Shown here: one piece after another, positions 16,638-25,819 of the stretch
Layout: each line of letters opens with the position of its first letter
Position numbering within the stretch: the first letter of the stretch is position 1
Assembly (NCBI GenBank): GCA_963759115.1
Contig: CAVWXT010000004.1
Span: 137,932 to 201,931, forward strand
Source of the DNA: CAVWXT01 sp963759115
Lineage (GTDB): Bacteria; Planctomycetota; Planctomycetia; Pirellulales; Thermoguttaceae
DNA length: 64,000 bases
Reading direction: 5' to 3'
The notes under the pieces: model-generated
Seen by the model: only the letters and a program-made list of their open reading frames with translations
What the model was told of the DNA's origin: nothing
Databases searched by the model: none
Program-made: the position numbers and the translations under genes

Positions 16638-17362
16638 CTATCGTGAGATCTCTTCTAGCTCAGCTTTTTTCTGTTTGAAACGTCGGTCTATCAATTCGAC
16701 AAGCTCTGGGCGTAGAGAATATGTATCGCCAAGGTGACCGTAGACCTCCAACGGCAGTTTTAGTTTCCCAGATTCGTTGAACTCCGTTTCGTGCCGCAAA
16801 CGGTCCGTGAGAAAGAGGGCAAACGTTTCAGCATCGTCAGGTTCAATGAGCGAGTAGTGATTGGTGATTATTTCAACCATGCGTTTGTTGTTCGCGTTTA
16901 CCAGGGCAAAATACTCGTTGTTGACGTTGATCGTGGCGTCTATGCGATCAGAACGCGCGGGGGAGAAGTCTGGTCCCCCGTACTCTTTGTCGCCCGCTTC
17001 CTCTATCTTCCTAGCTTGTGCAAAGATAATCTGATTACATGATGCAAAGAACTGTAGCGGACCATAGAACTCTCGAAGTTGCGAGTTGAGGAGTTCCGTC
17101 CTCCGGCGCTTGCGTTCCACCTTATTGCTGTGCCACATGTTGAGCACCGTGACAACAACACCGCCAAAAGCACCTCCGCCAAGGAAGCTAACCAGCAGTG
17201 TGCCAATCCATTGCGGAAGCAATCCACTGTTGTTTTGCGCGCGGGTGATGGTGTCTGCCGAGCTTTCGCATCCCCGGAGGACTGCGCGGCACAATCGATT
17301 GCCACGCATAACAACACCGCGAACGAAAACGCTACCATTAAGCTCGATTTGCGAGTGTTCAC
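16638..17362 (-). CDS. Membrane protein of unknown function (frameshifted)
   Basis: The GTG start (17362, with GGAGG just upstream) opens a signal-like segment (MVAFSFAVLLCVAIDCAAQ). After a frame change near 17230-17265 comes a transmembrane helix (WIGTLLVSFLGGGAFGGVVVTVLNMW), then a cytoplasmic domain beginning NKVERKRRRTELLNSQLREFYGPLQFFASC and ending in a lysine-rich helix. The 'LNSQLREFYGPL' pattern is seen in uncharacterised bacterial membrane proteins with one or two helices. Role unknown; it is convergent with the XRE gene and could be part of the same accessory region. Confidence 0.6.
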
Positions 17363-17588
17363 GATCCCTCCTTCCGCGTACGACGCCAACGCGCTTTTGC
17401 ATGCACTCTGCTTTGAACCTTCACACCGATCATTGTACTATTCCGCCCAGAGTGTTCAACTACGCGGCGCACCGCCGCTTCTGGCTGCGCCAAACGCCGG
17501 TGGGGCCGCGACTCCACTTGTCCCACCCCGCCATCTCCCGCCCCCCCGCCCGCTTGACCGTCGCGGCCGCTTTTGCTAGTCTGCGGCC

Positions 17589-19138
17589 ATGAAGGTCAAC
17601 ACTACGCTTACGCCGTCCCAGTTGGTCCGCAAGATCGAGCGGCTCTGGGAATTGTCGGCCGGAAAGATCCTGGCCATCGAGAAGGAATTCGACCCCGAGA
17701 AGGGCTCGCCGGTCTTTACGGCCGAGGGCCGCTATACGACCCGCGGCTGGACGGAATGGACGCAGGGCTTCCAGTTCGGCTCGGCCATTTTGCAGTTCGA
17801 CGCCACGGGCGACGTCGAGTTCCTGGAAATTGGGCGCAGCCGGACGCTGGCGGCGATGGCCCCGCACGTCGGCCACTTCGGCGTCCACGACCACGGCTTC
17901 AACAACGTCAGCACCTACGGCAACCTGCTGCGGCTGATGGGCGAGGGCCGCATCCCGGCCGACCCGTGGGAGCGCTGCTACTACGAACTGGCCCTGAAGC
18001 TCAGCGGCGCAATCCAGGCCCGCCGCTGGAGCAAGACCCGCAACGGCGGCGGCTTCATCTACTCGTTCAACGGGCCGCACTCGCTGTTCGTCGACACGAT
18101 CCGCTCGCTCCGCGCCCTGGCCCTGGCCCACAAACTGGGCCACGCCATTTGGGAAGAGAACGACCGGAAGATTTCGCTCTTGGATCGCTTGCACGCCCAC
18201 GCCACGGCCACGGCGACGCACTCGGTGTATTACGGCGAGGGGCGCGACGCCTACGACGTTCGCGGCCGCGTGGCCCACGAGTCGATCTTCAACGCCAACG
18301 ACGGCACCTACCGCTGCCCGAACTCGCAGCAGGGCTACTCGCCGTTTTCCACCTGGACGCGCGGCCTGGCCTGGGCGATGTGCGGGTTCGCCGAACAATT
18401 GGAGTTCCTTGCCGACCTGGAGTGCCGCGACCCGGCCGATCGCGGGCCGACCGATCTCTATCTGAAGGCGGCCCGGGCCACCTGCGATTTCTACATCGAG
18501 CAGGCTGCCGCCGCCGACGGCATTCCCTACTGGGACACGGGGGCGCCCAACTCTATAAACTGGGCGACTGGCAGGGCCGGGCAGCCGATCCGTTCAACGC
18601 GCACGAGCCGGTCGACAGTTCGGCAGCCGCCATCGCCGCCCAAGGGCTGCTGCGGCTGGGGCATTTTCTGAGGCGTTCCAACAAGAAGGGGACAGGGGCT
18701 GCCGCTAGTGCGGCAGTTCCACCGCCGCACCCGGAAAAGGGTGGCGGCACGACGGCTGCCGCAACGCCGGACAAAATGGGGACAGGCGCCTCGCCGATGC
18801 CGTCTGCCCGGGTTCAGCGCGAAGCCGGCTCGGAGCCAGCCCCCATTTTGTCCAACTCCCAAGAGCAAGAGGGCCAGCGCTACTGGCAGGCCGGATTGAC
18901 CGTGCTCAACACGTTGTTGGACGAGCCGTACTTGAGCGCCGATCCGAAGCATCAGGGCTTGATCCTGCACAGCATCTACCATCGGCCCAACGGCTGGGAC
19001 TTCGTGCCGGCCGGCCGGCAAGTGCCTTGCGGCGAATCGAGCATGTGGGGCGACTATCACGCCCGCGAAGTGGCCCTGTACGTGCAGCGGATGGCGAACC
19101 ACGAGCCCGACTTGACCTTCTGGGGAGAATTCGCATGA
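17589..19138 (+). CDS. Unsaturated glucuronyl hydrolase, GH88 family (frameshifted)
   Basis: About 515 residues. GH88 enzymes hydrate the 4,5-double bond of unsaturated uronic acids left by polysaccharide lyases, releasing the keto-uronate. Visible landmarks are GVHDHGFNN and the GRVAHESIFNANDGTYRCPNSQQGYSPFSTWTRGLAWAM block, whose Asp and His match the GH88 active site, and the C-terminal HQGLILHSIYHRPNGWD. The frame changes near 18548 (CCCAACTC is missing one base; restoring it gives KLYKLGDWQGRAADPFNAHEPVDSS). A stretch of about 55 residues encoded by inverted repeats (18685-18853) interrupts the domain in frame. No signal peptide is seen. First gene of a four-gene operon. Confidence 0.85.
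18769..18853. repeat. In-frame inverted repeat in the GH88 gene
   Basis: Arms GGACAAAATGGGGACAGGC and GCCAGCCCCCATTTTGTCC (19 bp, one mismatch) bound an 85-bp element. A second palindromic segment (GCCGCTAGTGCGGC and nearby) precedes it from about 18690. Together they add roughly 55 residues to the hydrolase without closing its frame. Repeats with GGGGACAGG arms also occur at 39202-39286. Confidence 0.8.
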
Positions 19139-19602
19139 TCACGGTCGACCTGAGCCAGATGGAAGGCCGCCGCTATCCGGCGCGGCGGCGGACGCAAAAC
19201 ATCGTGGGCGGGGCCTCGCCCATCCAGGCCAAGAACTTCTGCATCGGCAACGTGGTGCTCGACCCAAACGGCGGACAAGTGCCGTGGCACAACCAGGAGC
19301 AGGAAGAGGTCTACTTCGTCGTCGAAGGCACCGGCGAGATGTGTCTGGGCGAGGAGCGGCAGGTGTTGAGCGCCGGCCAGGCGGCCTACATTCCGCCCGG
19401 AGTGTTCCACCAACTGACGAACATCGGCGAAACGCCGCTGCGGATGCTCTATTGTTACGGTCCGGCGGGCGACGTGGCCCACTGGCGTCAGGAGCTCGAG
19501 CGGCACGCTGCCCAAGGCCGGCGTGGAAGCCCCGCCGCTGCCGGCGGGAGCGCGGCCGCAGTGCACGGCGAAGCCGGAATGAGGGGCGGGATGAATCGGT
19601 AG
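19135..19602 (+). CDS. Cupin-domain protein, KdgF-like position
   Basis: A 155-residue protein whose residues 20-120 form a single cupin barrel: VPWHNQEQEEVYFVVEGTGEM supplies the metal ligands (H-x-x-x-x-E), and YIPPGVFHQLTN the last histidine. The ATG overlaps the TGA of the GH88 gene (ATGA), so the two are translationally coupled. In uronate catabolism a cupin of the KdgF type converts the unsaturated sugar to its linear keto form, and the position next to GH88 fits that role; this is inference. The C-terminal 30 residues are low-complexity, and the stop TAG falls within an inverted repeat. Confidence 0.75.
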   Translation: MITVDLSQMEGRRYPARRRTQNIVGGASPIQAKNFCIGNVVLDPNGGQVPWHNQEQEEVYFVVEGTGEMCLGEERQVLSAGQAAYIPPGVFHQLTNIGETPLRMLYCYGPAGDVAHWRQELERHAAQGRRGSPAAAGGSAAAVHGEAGMRGGMNR

Positions 19603-19653
19603 GGTGCGTGAAACGCACCATAACCCGTTGCTGGTGCGTTTCACGCACCCTAC
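19599..19653. repeat. GTAGGGTGCGT inverted repeat, copy 1
   Basis: Arms GTAGGGTGCGTGAAACGCACC and GGTGCGTTTCACGCACCCTAC are perfect complements of 21 bp, separated by a 13-bp loop. The cupin gene's TAG stop (19600-19602) is part of the left arm. Related copies lie at 33955-34242 and 59634-59691. The hairpin could act as a transcriptional attenuator between the cupin and oxidoreductase genes. Confidence 0.85.
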
Positions 19654-19716
19654 GATCTACGATCTGACCACTCGCTTCACAACTTGGTCAATACAGCCAA
19701 CGGATGCAGGTGTGTA

Positions 19717-20874
19717 ATGCAAAACAAGATTCATACGGTCGGCGTCATCATGAACGGCGTGACCGGGCGGATGGGCACGAATCAGCACCTCTTGCGGTCG
19801 ATCGTGGCCATCCGCCAACAAGGCGGCGTCAAGACTAGCGACGGCGGGTCGATCATGCCGGAGCCATTCTTGGTCGGCCGCAACGCCGAAAAATTGCAGG
19901 CCCTGGCCGAGCAGGCCGGCGGGGCAAGGTGGACGACCGATCTTGCCGCCGCACTCCGTGATCCGGGATGCAGCGTTTACTTCGACGCCCAAACGACCGA
20001 CCGCCGGGAGGAGGCCGTCAAGCAGGCGATCGCCGCCGGCAAGCACGTCTATTGCGAGAAGCCGGCTGCCACCACGGCGGCCGCCGCGATGGAAATGTAC
20101 CGTCTCGCCCGGCAAGCAGGACTCAAGAGCGGCGTCGTGCAAGACAAGCTTTGGCTGCCGGGGCTCTTGAAGCTGAAGGCCCTCCGCGACCGGGGCTTTT
20201 TCGGCCGCATCCTTTCGGTCCGCGGCGAGTTCGGCTATTGGGTCTTCGAGGGCGATACGGTGCCTTGCCAGCGGCCCTCGTGGAACTACCGCAAGGAGGA
20301 CGGCGGCGGCATCATCCTCGACATGCTCTGCCACTTCCGCTACGTGTTGGACAACCTGTTCGGCGACGTTCAGGCGGTTTCCTGCCTGGGGGCGACGCAC
20401 GTCGACAAACGCTGGGATGAACAGGGCAAGCCCTACGCGGTGACGGCCGACGACTCGGTCTACTCGACGTTCCAATTGGCCGGCGGCATCATCGCCCACA
20501 TCAATGCGAGTTGGTGCGTCCGCGTGCGCCGCGACGATCTGTTCGTCTTGCAGGTCGACGGCAGCAAGGGCAGCGCCGTGGCCGGTCTGCGGGAATGCTG
20601 GATGCAGCCGGCCGACGCGACTCCGCGGCCGGTGTGGAACCCCGACATTCCCAGCCCGATCAATTTCTACGACGGTTGGCAGCCGGTCGATCCGGAGCGG
20701 ACGTTCGACAACGCCTTCAAGGCGCAGTGGGAGTTGTTCTTGCGGCACGTGGTCAAGGACGAGCCATTCCCCTGGACGCTGCGGGAAGGGGCCAAGGGCA
20801 TCCAATTGGCCGAGAAGGCCCAGCAGTCGTGGCACCAGCGGGCGTGGGTCCAAGTGCCCGAGTTGGAGGCGTAA
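19717..20874 (+). CDS. Gfo/Idh/MocA-family oxidoreductase
   Basis: A cytoplasmic NAD(P)-dependent dehydrogenase of 385 residues. The N-terminal Rossmann segment is GVIMNGVTGRMG, and the conserved motif GKHVYCEKPAATT supplies the family's EKP lysine. The C-terminal substrate domain has GGGIILDMLCHFRYVLDNLFG, where the Asp and His are the usual catalytic pair. No signal peptide, unlike the Tat-exported relative at 41480. It is followed directly by the SDR gene (stop TAA and ATG are adjacent), so it belongs to the uronide operon. Substrate unknown, likely a sugar acid or keto-sugar. Confidence 0.85.
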   Translation: MQNKIHTVGVIMNGVTGRMGTNQHLLRSIVAIRQQGGVKTSDGGSIMPEPFLVGRNAEKLQALAEQAGGARWTTDLAAALRDPGCSVYFDAQTTDRREEAVKQAIAAGKHVYCEKPAATTAAAAMEMYRLARQAGLKSGVVQDKLWLPGLLKLKALRDRGFFGRILSVRGEFGYWVFEGDTVPCQRPSWNYRKEDGGGIILDMLCHFRYVLDNLFGDVQAVSCLGATHVDKRWDEQGKPYAVTADDSVYSTFQLAGGIIAHINASWCVRVRRDDLFVLQVDGSKGSAVAGLRECWMQPADATPRPVWNPDIPSPINFYDGWQPVDPERTFDNAFKAQWELFLRHVVKDEPFPWTLREGAKGIQLAEKAQQSWHQRAWVQVPELEA

Positions 20875-21645
20875 ATGAAGAGAGTCGCATTGGTGACCGG
20901 CGGTGCGAGAGGGATCGGTTTCGGCATTTCCAAGTGCCTTGCCGCCGAGGGTTTCGACCTGGCGGTCTGCGGCGTGCGCGAGGCGGCTGCAGCGGCCGAG
21001 TCGTTGCGGCAACTCCGCGAGTTCGGCGCCGAGGTACACTATTGCCGGTGCGACGTGGCCTCTACGGCCGCCCGCGCCGCGATGCTCGCCGAGGTCCGTG
21101 GGCATTTCGGCCGCTTGCACGTGTTGGTGAACAATGCGGGCGTGGCCCCCAAGGTCCGCGCCGATCTGTTGGAGGCCGGCGAAGACAGCTTCGAGTACGT
21201 GCTGCGGACCAATCTCCAGGGCCCGTACTTTCTTACCCAGGCCGCCGCGCGCTGGATGATCGAGCAGAAGCAGGCCGATGGGGAGTTCCGCGGCTCGATC
21301 ATCAACGTCTCGTCGGTTTCGGCCACGGTCGCTTCCGTGAATCGGGGCGATTACTGCATCTCCAAGGCCGGCATCAGCATGGCCACGCAGCTTTGGGCGG
21401 CCCGATTGGGCGAGTTCGCCATCCCCGTCTACGAGGTTCGGCCCGGCATCATCAAGACCGACATGACCGCCGGCGTGGTGGCCAAGTACGACAAGCTGAT
21501 CGGCGAGGGGCTGCTGGTGCAACCGCGCTGGGGCCTGCCGGAGGACGTCGGCAGGGCTTGCGCCGTGCTCGCCCGCGGCGACTTGACCTATTCCACCGGC
21601 CAGGTGGTGATGGTCGACGGGGGCATGACGCTCGCCCGATTGTAG
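20875..21645 (+). CDS. Short-chain dehydrogenase/reductase (FabG/KduD-like)
   Basis: A 256-residue classical SDR. It has the NAD(P) motif TGGARGIGFG (residues 8-17), NNAG in VLVNNAGVAPK, the catalytic Ser in INVSSVSA, and the Y-x-x-x-K pair in DYCISKAG, then VRPGIIKTDM and the closing TGQVVMVDGG. Annotated relatives are often called 3-ketoacyl-ACP reductase, but the operon with GH88 and cupin genes suggests a sugar role such as 2-keto-3-deoxygluconate dehydrogenase (KduD). The start lies immediately after the upstream stop. Confidence 0.85.
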   Translation: MKRVALVTGGARGIGFGISKCLAAEGFDLAVCGVREAAAAAESLRQLREFGAEVHYCRCDVASTAARAAMLAEVRGHFGRLHVLVNNAGVAPKVRADLLEAGEDSFEYVLRTNLQGPYFLTQAAARWMIEQKQADGEFRGSIINVSSVSATVASVNRGDYCISKAGISMATQLWAARLGEFAIPVYEVRPGIIKTDMTAGVVAKYDKLIGEGLLVQPRWGLPEDVGRACAVLARGDLTYSTGQVVMVDGGMTLARL

Positions 21646-21740
21646 AGCGGATACTCCAATCTGCGTCTTGCTCTCCCTGAAAAAAAGGGGGATAATGGCA
21701 GGTGGACCAAGTCAGCCTCTCGAAGCCGGGAGGGCGAGCG

Positions 21741-22730
21741 ATGAGAGAGCTTCCAAGGATGATGGCGGCCGCTCTTCTGGCGGCCTGGACGTGTACCGCG
21801 TTTGCCGATCCGAATCAGGATCAGTCCGGCGCTCGCCCGCCGCTGGGCAACAACCCCAATCCGGTCATTCGGGGCGGTCAGCAACCGAGGCCAGCGCAGG
21901 CTGCTCCACAACCGCCCGCCAGGCCCGCGCAGCCCGCTCCGCAGCCGCCGGCCAAGCCGGCCGATGACGCGCACCGCGACCACGGGCAACCGTCGTCTGG
22001 CCGTCCGTCTTACTACATCGGCGGATATTCCCCGTACTTGAGCGGCTTTTACGGGTACGACCCGTACGGCTACCAATATCCGTACTATCCGCCGCTCTAC
22101 AGTTCTTATCTGCCGCCGCTCTACCTGCCGGCCGAAGACCTCTTCGGCCCGCGGGCCGCCCAGCGGATCTTGGGCGGGGACAATCCGCCTCGGCCGAAGC
22201 CCAATGCGAACGTGATCGTGGACGACGAGGGGTCCGAGCCAAAGCGCGGCGTGGAACGGGGGACCAATTCCCAGGCCGTCACGCGGGCCTGGAAGCTCAT
22301 CGCGTTCGGCGACGCCCGCTTCGCCCGACAAGAATACTCGGACGCCAACCAGCGCTATCGCGACGCGTCGCGCACGGCCCCGCAACTGGCCGACGCCTGG
22401 TTCCGCCAGGGGTTCGCCATGATCGCCATCGGGCGTTACGATCTGGCCGTAGCGGCGATCCGACGCGGGCTGAAGCTCAATCCAAACTGGGCCAAGTCGG
22501 ACTTCAACCTCAAGGAGCTCTACGGGCCCGATGACGCGATCAAGAACGCCCATCGCGACGCCCTGGCCGAGGCGGCCGAGGCCAATCCGAACGATGCCGA
22601 CCTGCTCTTCCTGCTGGGTGTCCATCTGTACTTTGACGGCCAGATCGACCGGGCCAAGAAGTTCTTTGCCCGTGCCAAGGAGTTCGCCGGCGTCGACGCG
22701 GACCACCTCAACGCGTTCCCGGCGAAGTAG
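21741..22730 (+). CDS. Exported tetratricopeptide-repeat protein
   Basis: A 329-residue product starting at ATG 21741 with GGAGGGCGA upstream. It has a signal peptide (MMAAALLAAWTCTAFAD), a proline-rich linker (QPPARPAQPAPQPPAKP), a tyrosine/proline-rich stretch (YSPYLSGFYGYDPYGYQYPYYPP), and three to four TPR-like helices from about residue 165 (AWKLIAFGDARFARQEYSDANQRYRDASRTAPQ and ADAWFRQGFAMIAIGRYDLAVAAIRRGLKLNP). TPRs act as protein-binding scaffolds; a periplasmic or surface role is likely. Partner unknown. Confidence 0.75.
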   Translation: MRELPRMMAAALLAAWTCTAFADPNQDQSGARPPLGNNPNPVIRGGQQPRPAQAAPQPPARPAQPAPQPPAKPADDAHRDHGQPSSGRPSYYIGGYSPYLSGFYGYDPYGYQYPYYPPLYSSYLPPLYLPAEDLFGPRAAQRILGGDNPPRPKPNANVIVDDEGSEPKRGVERGTNSQAVTRAWKLIAFGDARFARQEYSDANQRYRDASRTAPQLADAWFRQGFAMIAIGRYDLAVAAIRRGLKLNPNWAKSDFNLKELYGPDDAIKNAHRDALAEAAEANPNDADLLFLLGVHLYFDGQIDRAKKFFARAKEFAGVDADHLNAFPAK

Positions 22731-22976
22731 AGTCTGCTCCGCCTTCTCGCCTGCCGCACGACCGGCTGGGGCATTCCCGGCTGCCGAACGAAGAGGATGC
22801 CCCGATTGGGCGGTCTGGCGTGTTTAGCACAACATGATTTCGCCGCGGCCCTCGGCGTTGCTCGAATGCTCGAATTGCTTCTTGCAGATCGCTCTTGGCC
22901 GGATTATGCCAAAATGGTATCCTCCGCCTCCCGTTCGGCCGTCGGAAGCCGAGTTTGATAAGAGGAGATCGCCAGG

Positions 22977-23246
22977 ATGATCATCGTTCCCCAGCCTCGT
23001 TACGTCAGGAAGCTCGTGGCTCGAACCTTTGCGGAACTTGGAGTCGCGGTTCCCAGTGCGTCTGATCTTGAGGAAACCATCCTGGGGGACGAAAGCGATC
23101 AAAGCGCCCGATCGTATCGAATCGGCGGCTACAAGGCGATGTGGCAGGTAGGCGCCGGCATCCTTCAGGTCTATGACGCTGAGGGCCGCGCGCTGCGAAC
23201 CATCAACCTGCGGGAAGAACCGCAGGGGACCAGGTCGGCGGCATGA
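22977..23246 (+). CDS. Small protein of unknown function, 89 residues
   Basis: Preceded by AGAGGAGATCGCCAGG, a good ribosome-binding site. The product begins MIIVPQPRYVRKLVARTFAELGV and has a beta-rich second half (YRIGGYKAMWQVGAGILQVYDAEGRALRTINL) that resembles a small all-beta fold. No family recognised. It stands alone in its direction, convergent with the symporter gene. Confidence 0.55.
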   Translation: MIIVPQPRYVRKLVARTFAELGVAVPSASDLEETILGDESDQSARSYRIGGYKAMWQVGAGILQVYDAEGRALRTINLREEPQGTRSAA

Positions 23247-23348
23247 CGGTTGGCTCAAGGCACGTCGGAGCCCGCGGATTACTCTCTCTCTGAATTGGGC
23301 AATCGCGTGGCGTCGCCATCTACGCCGCGGCACGCATGGGGGCCTCTG

Positions 23349-25112
23349 CTACCAGAAGAACACGTTTAGGGCGAGCACGGCGACGATCGCGGCCACGGCG
23401 AGAAACGCCGGCTGGGCATACCAAGCCAGGTGCTCGTCTTTGACAACGTGCGGCGTGAGCGAATAGACCAGCCCTCGCAAGTCCTCATCGGTCTTTGTGC
23501 GCGTGGTCAACAGCGAGATCGCGATCGTCGCGAAGAAACACGTCGTCCAGGACCAAATCGCGGTCCAAAAACTCAGCGCCAAGTCGCTCCCATAGTAGTG
23601 CAGCGGATGGCCGAAGGACAGCCAACCGCCTTTGACGAAGAAACTCAGCCAATCGTCGCTGACGGCCAGGGCGCCGGTGGGAATGGTCAACCCCTGGTGG
23701 AGCGCAGCGGCGAGGATGCCGGAAATCAATCCCCAGAACGCCCCGTGGCCGGTGGTGCGCTTCCAAAACATGCCCAGCATAAACGTGGCGAACAGCGGCG
23801 CATTGACGAAACCGAACACGAGTTGCAGCAGGTCCATGATGCTGTTGTATCGGCTGGCGATGTAGGCGGTGCCGATGCTGATGGCCGTGCCGAAGATCGT
23901 GGTCAGTCTTCCGACCCAGAGGTAGTGATTGTCGCTGCGGTTTCGGGCGATGTAGCTCTGGTAGATGTCGTAGGTCCAGACGGTGTTGAAAGCCGTGACG
24001 TTGCCGGCCATGCCCGACATGAACGAAGCCATCAGTGCCGTCAATCCCAGCCCCAACAGTCCCTCCGGGCAGAAGCGGCCCAACAGCATGGGGATCGACA
24101 TGTTGTAGTCCAACTCCGAGCCATCCTGGGTCAGGGGCAGGAAGTCGTGCGTAGGGCCGGCAAAGTGGATGCCCACGGCGATCAGGCCCGGCAGGACCAC
24201 AAGGGCTGGGAAGAGCATCAACGGGAAGGCGCCGATCAGCGGCGTGCGCCGGGCGGCCGACATCGATTCGGCCGACATGGCCCGCTGCACCACGAGAAAG
24301 TCGGTACACCAGTAGCCGAAGGAAAGGACGAACCCCACGCCAAACAACATCCCGAACCACTCCATGCCCATCGGATTGGCCTGGGCGGAGGCGGTGGGCG
24401 ACCAGATCGTGGACCAGGTGCCGGCGGCATAGGCGGCGTTTGGATCGCTTTGGGCAGCCACGAGATTCAGCTTTTCCACCAGGCCGGACCATCCGCCCAC
24501 CGATACCATGCCCAACAGCACCATCGGCAGAAAGCCCAGCACCATCAGGCAGAACTGCATGACCTCGTTGTAAATGGCCGAGGTCAGGCCGCCCAGAAAG
24601 ATATAGATCAACACGATGATTGCCGAAATCCACAGCCCGGTGTCGTAGCTGACGCCGACGATGGGCGAGATGATTTTCGAGAGCATGTTCATGGAAATGC
24701 CCGAAGAGAACATGGTCATGACGGCAAACGAGAACCGCGTTCAGCCCACGCGTTTTCTCGTCGAAACGAAGCTTCAGGTACTCGGGAACCGACCGGGCCT
24801 TGGACCCGTAGTAGAACGGCATCATGAAGATGGCCAGGAACACCATCGCGGGAATGGCGCCGACCCAGTACAGGTGGGCGGCCATCAGGCCGTATTTGGC
24901 GCCCTGCGCCCGGCGCCAATCACCTCTTGCGCACCGAGGCCCGCCGAGATGAACGCCAGCCCCGTGACCCACGCCGGGATCGAACGCCCGGCGAGAAAGA
25001 AATCGTTACTGGTCTTCGTGAACCGCTTCAGCGCAACGCCGATCCCCAACACGAACAGCGTGTACACGATGAGAATGGCATAGTCGGCGCCGCCGAGATG
25101 GAGGGTGGTCAT
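23349..25112 (-). CDS. Sodium/solute symporter, SSS family (two frameshifts)
   Basis: About 587 residues with 13 or so transmembrane helices. The N-terminus has DYAILIVYTLFVLGIGVALKR and the conserved FFLAGRSIPAWVTGLAFISAGLGAQEVIG of SSS transporters (sodium-coupled uptake of sugars and similar solutes). Later landmarks are YLKLRFDEKTRGLNA, SAIYNEVMQF and ALMASFMSGMAGNVTAFNTV. Frame breaks: near 24909-24911, where a G is missing (GCCGGGCGC should be GCCGGGGCGC), and near 24731-24737, where a base is extra. SGLT-like sugar transporters of this type often accompany glycan operons in planctomycetes. Confidence 0.85.
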
Positions 25113-25300
25113 GAACGGGCTCGCGAAGGGATGAGGGACTTGCCGTCTCGGCCGTATCAGAACAGCGGCGCCAAAATACCCGGCTGGCTGAGAACTGTCA
25201 ACCAACCTTGGCGGGCGGATTGACCCTCGCGGGCGAAGCCCTATAATGCCCCCGGGCCGATGCTGTGGCCAATTCACCCGTTGCAAGGAGACTCCAGGGA

Positions 25301-25630
25301 ATGCACCACGTCAGAGAACTGTCCGACCAGAACTTCGAAGCCGAAGTCCTCCAATCGCCGCAGCCGGTTCTGGTCGATTTTTGGGCTCCGTGGTGCGGTC
25401 CCTGTCGGATGATCGCCCCCATCGTGGAGCAACTGGCGACCAAGAACGTCGACGCGATCCAGGTGGCCAAGATCAATATCGACGATAGTCCCAACACCGC
25501 GGCCAGCTACGGCGTCAGCAGCATCCCGACCCTGATGATCTTCAAGAACGGCGAGGTGATCGACCGCTTTGTCGGCGTTCAGCCGAAGAAACGACTTCAG
25601 GACGCGCTCGATCAGGCAAAATCGCAATAG
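25301..25630 (+). CDS. trxA: Thioredoxin
   Basis: A protein of 109 residues, the standard length. The redox motif is FWAPWCGPCRM with Cys32 and Cys35, and the cis-proline lies in SSIPTLMIFKNG. It serves as a cytoplasmic disulfide reductant. The ATG is preceded by AAGGAGACTCCAGGGA. It is divergent from the symporter gene. No thioredoxin reductase is nearby. Confidence 0.93.
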   Translation: MHHVRELSDQNFEAEVLQSPQPVLVDFWAPWCGPCRMIAPIVEQLATKNVDAIQVAKINIDDSPNTAASYGVSSIPTLMIFKNGEVIDRFVGVQPKKRLQDALDQAKSQ

Positions 25631-25819
25631 ATTCGCACCATTCTTCCCCTTTTGCCTATTTTGCGGTTTCCGTCAACTGGCCGCCCGGTAGCGGAACATT
25701 TTCGCGATGTTCCTTGAAGGGGTGAGGCGACTTGGAGTGAACTTGGCCCGTCTGAGTGCCGATTAAGTGGTTTGGGGGAACCTTGCCGATTGCGCGGACT
25801 TTGTCGCGTTGCCAGGCTG

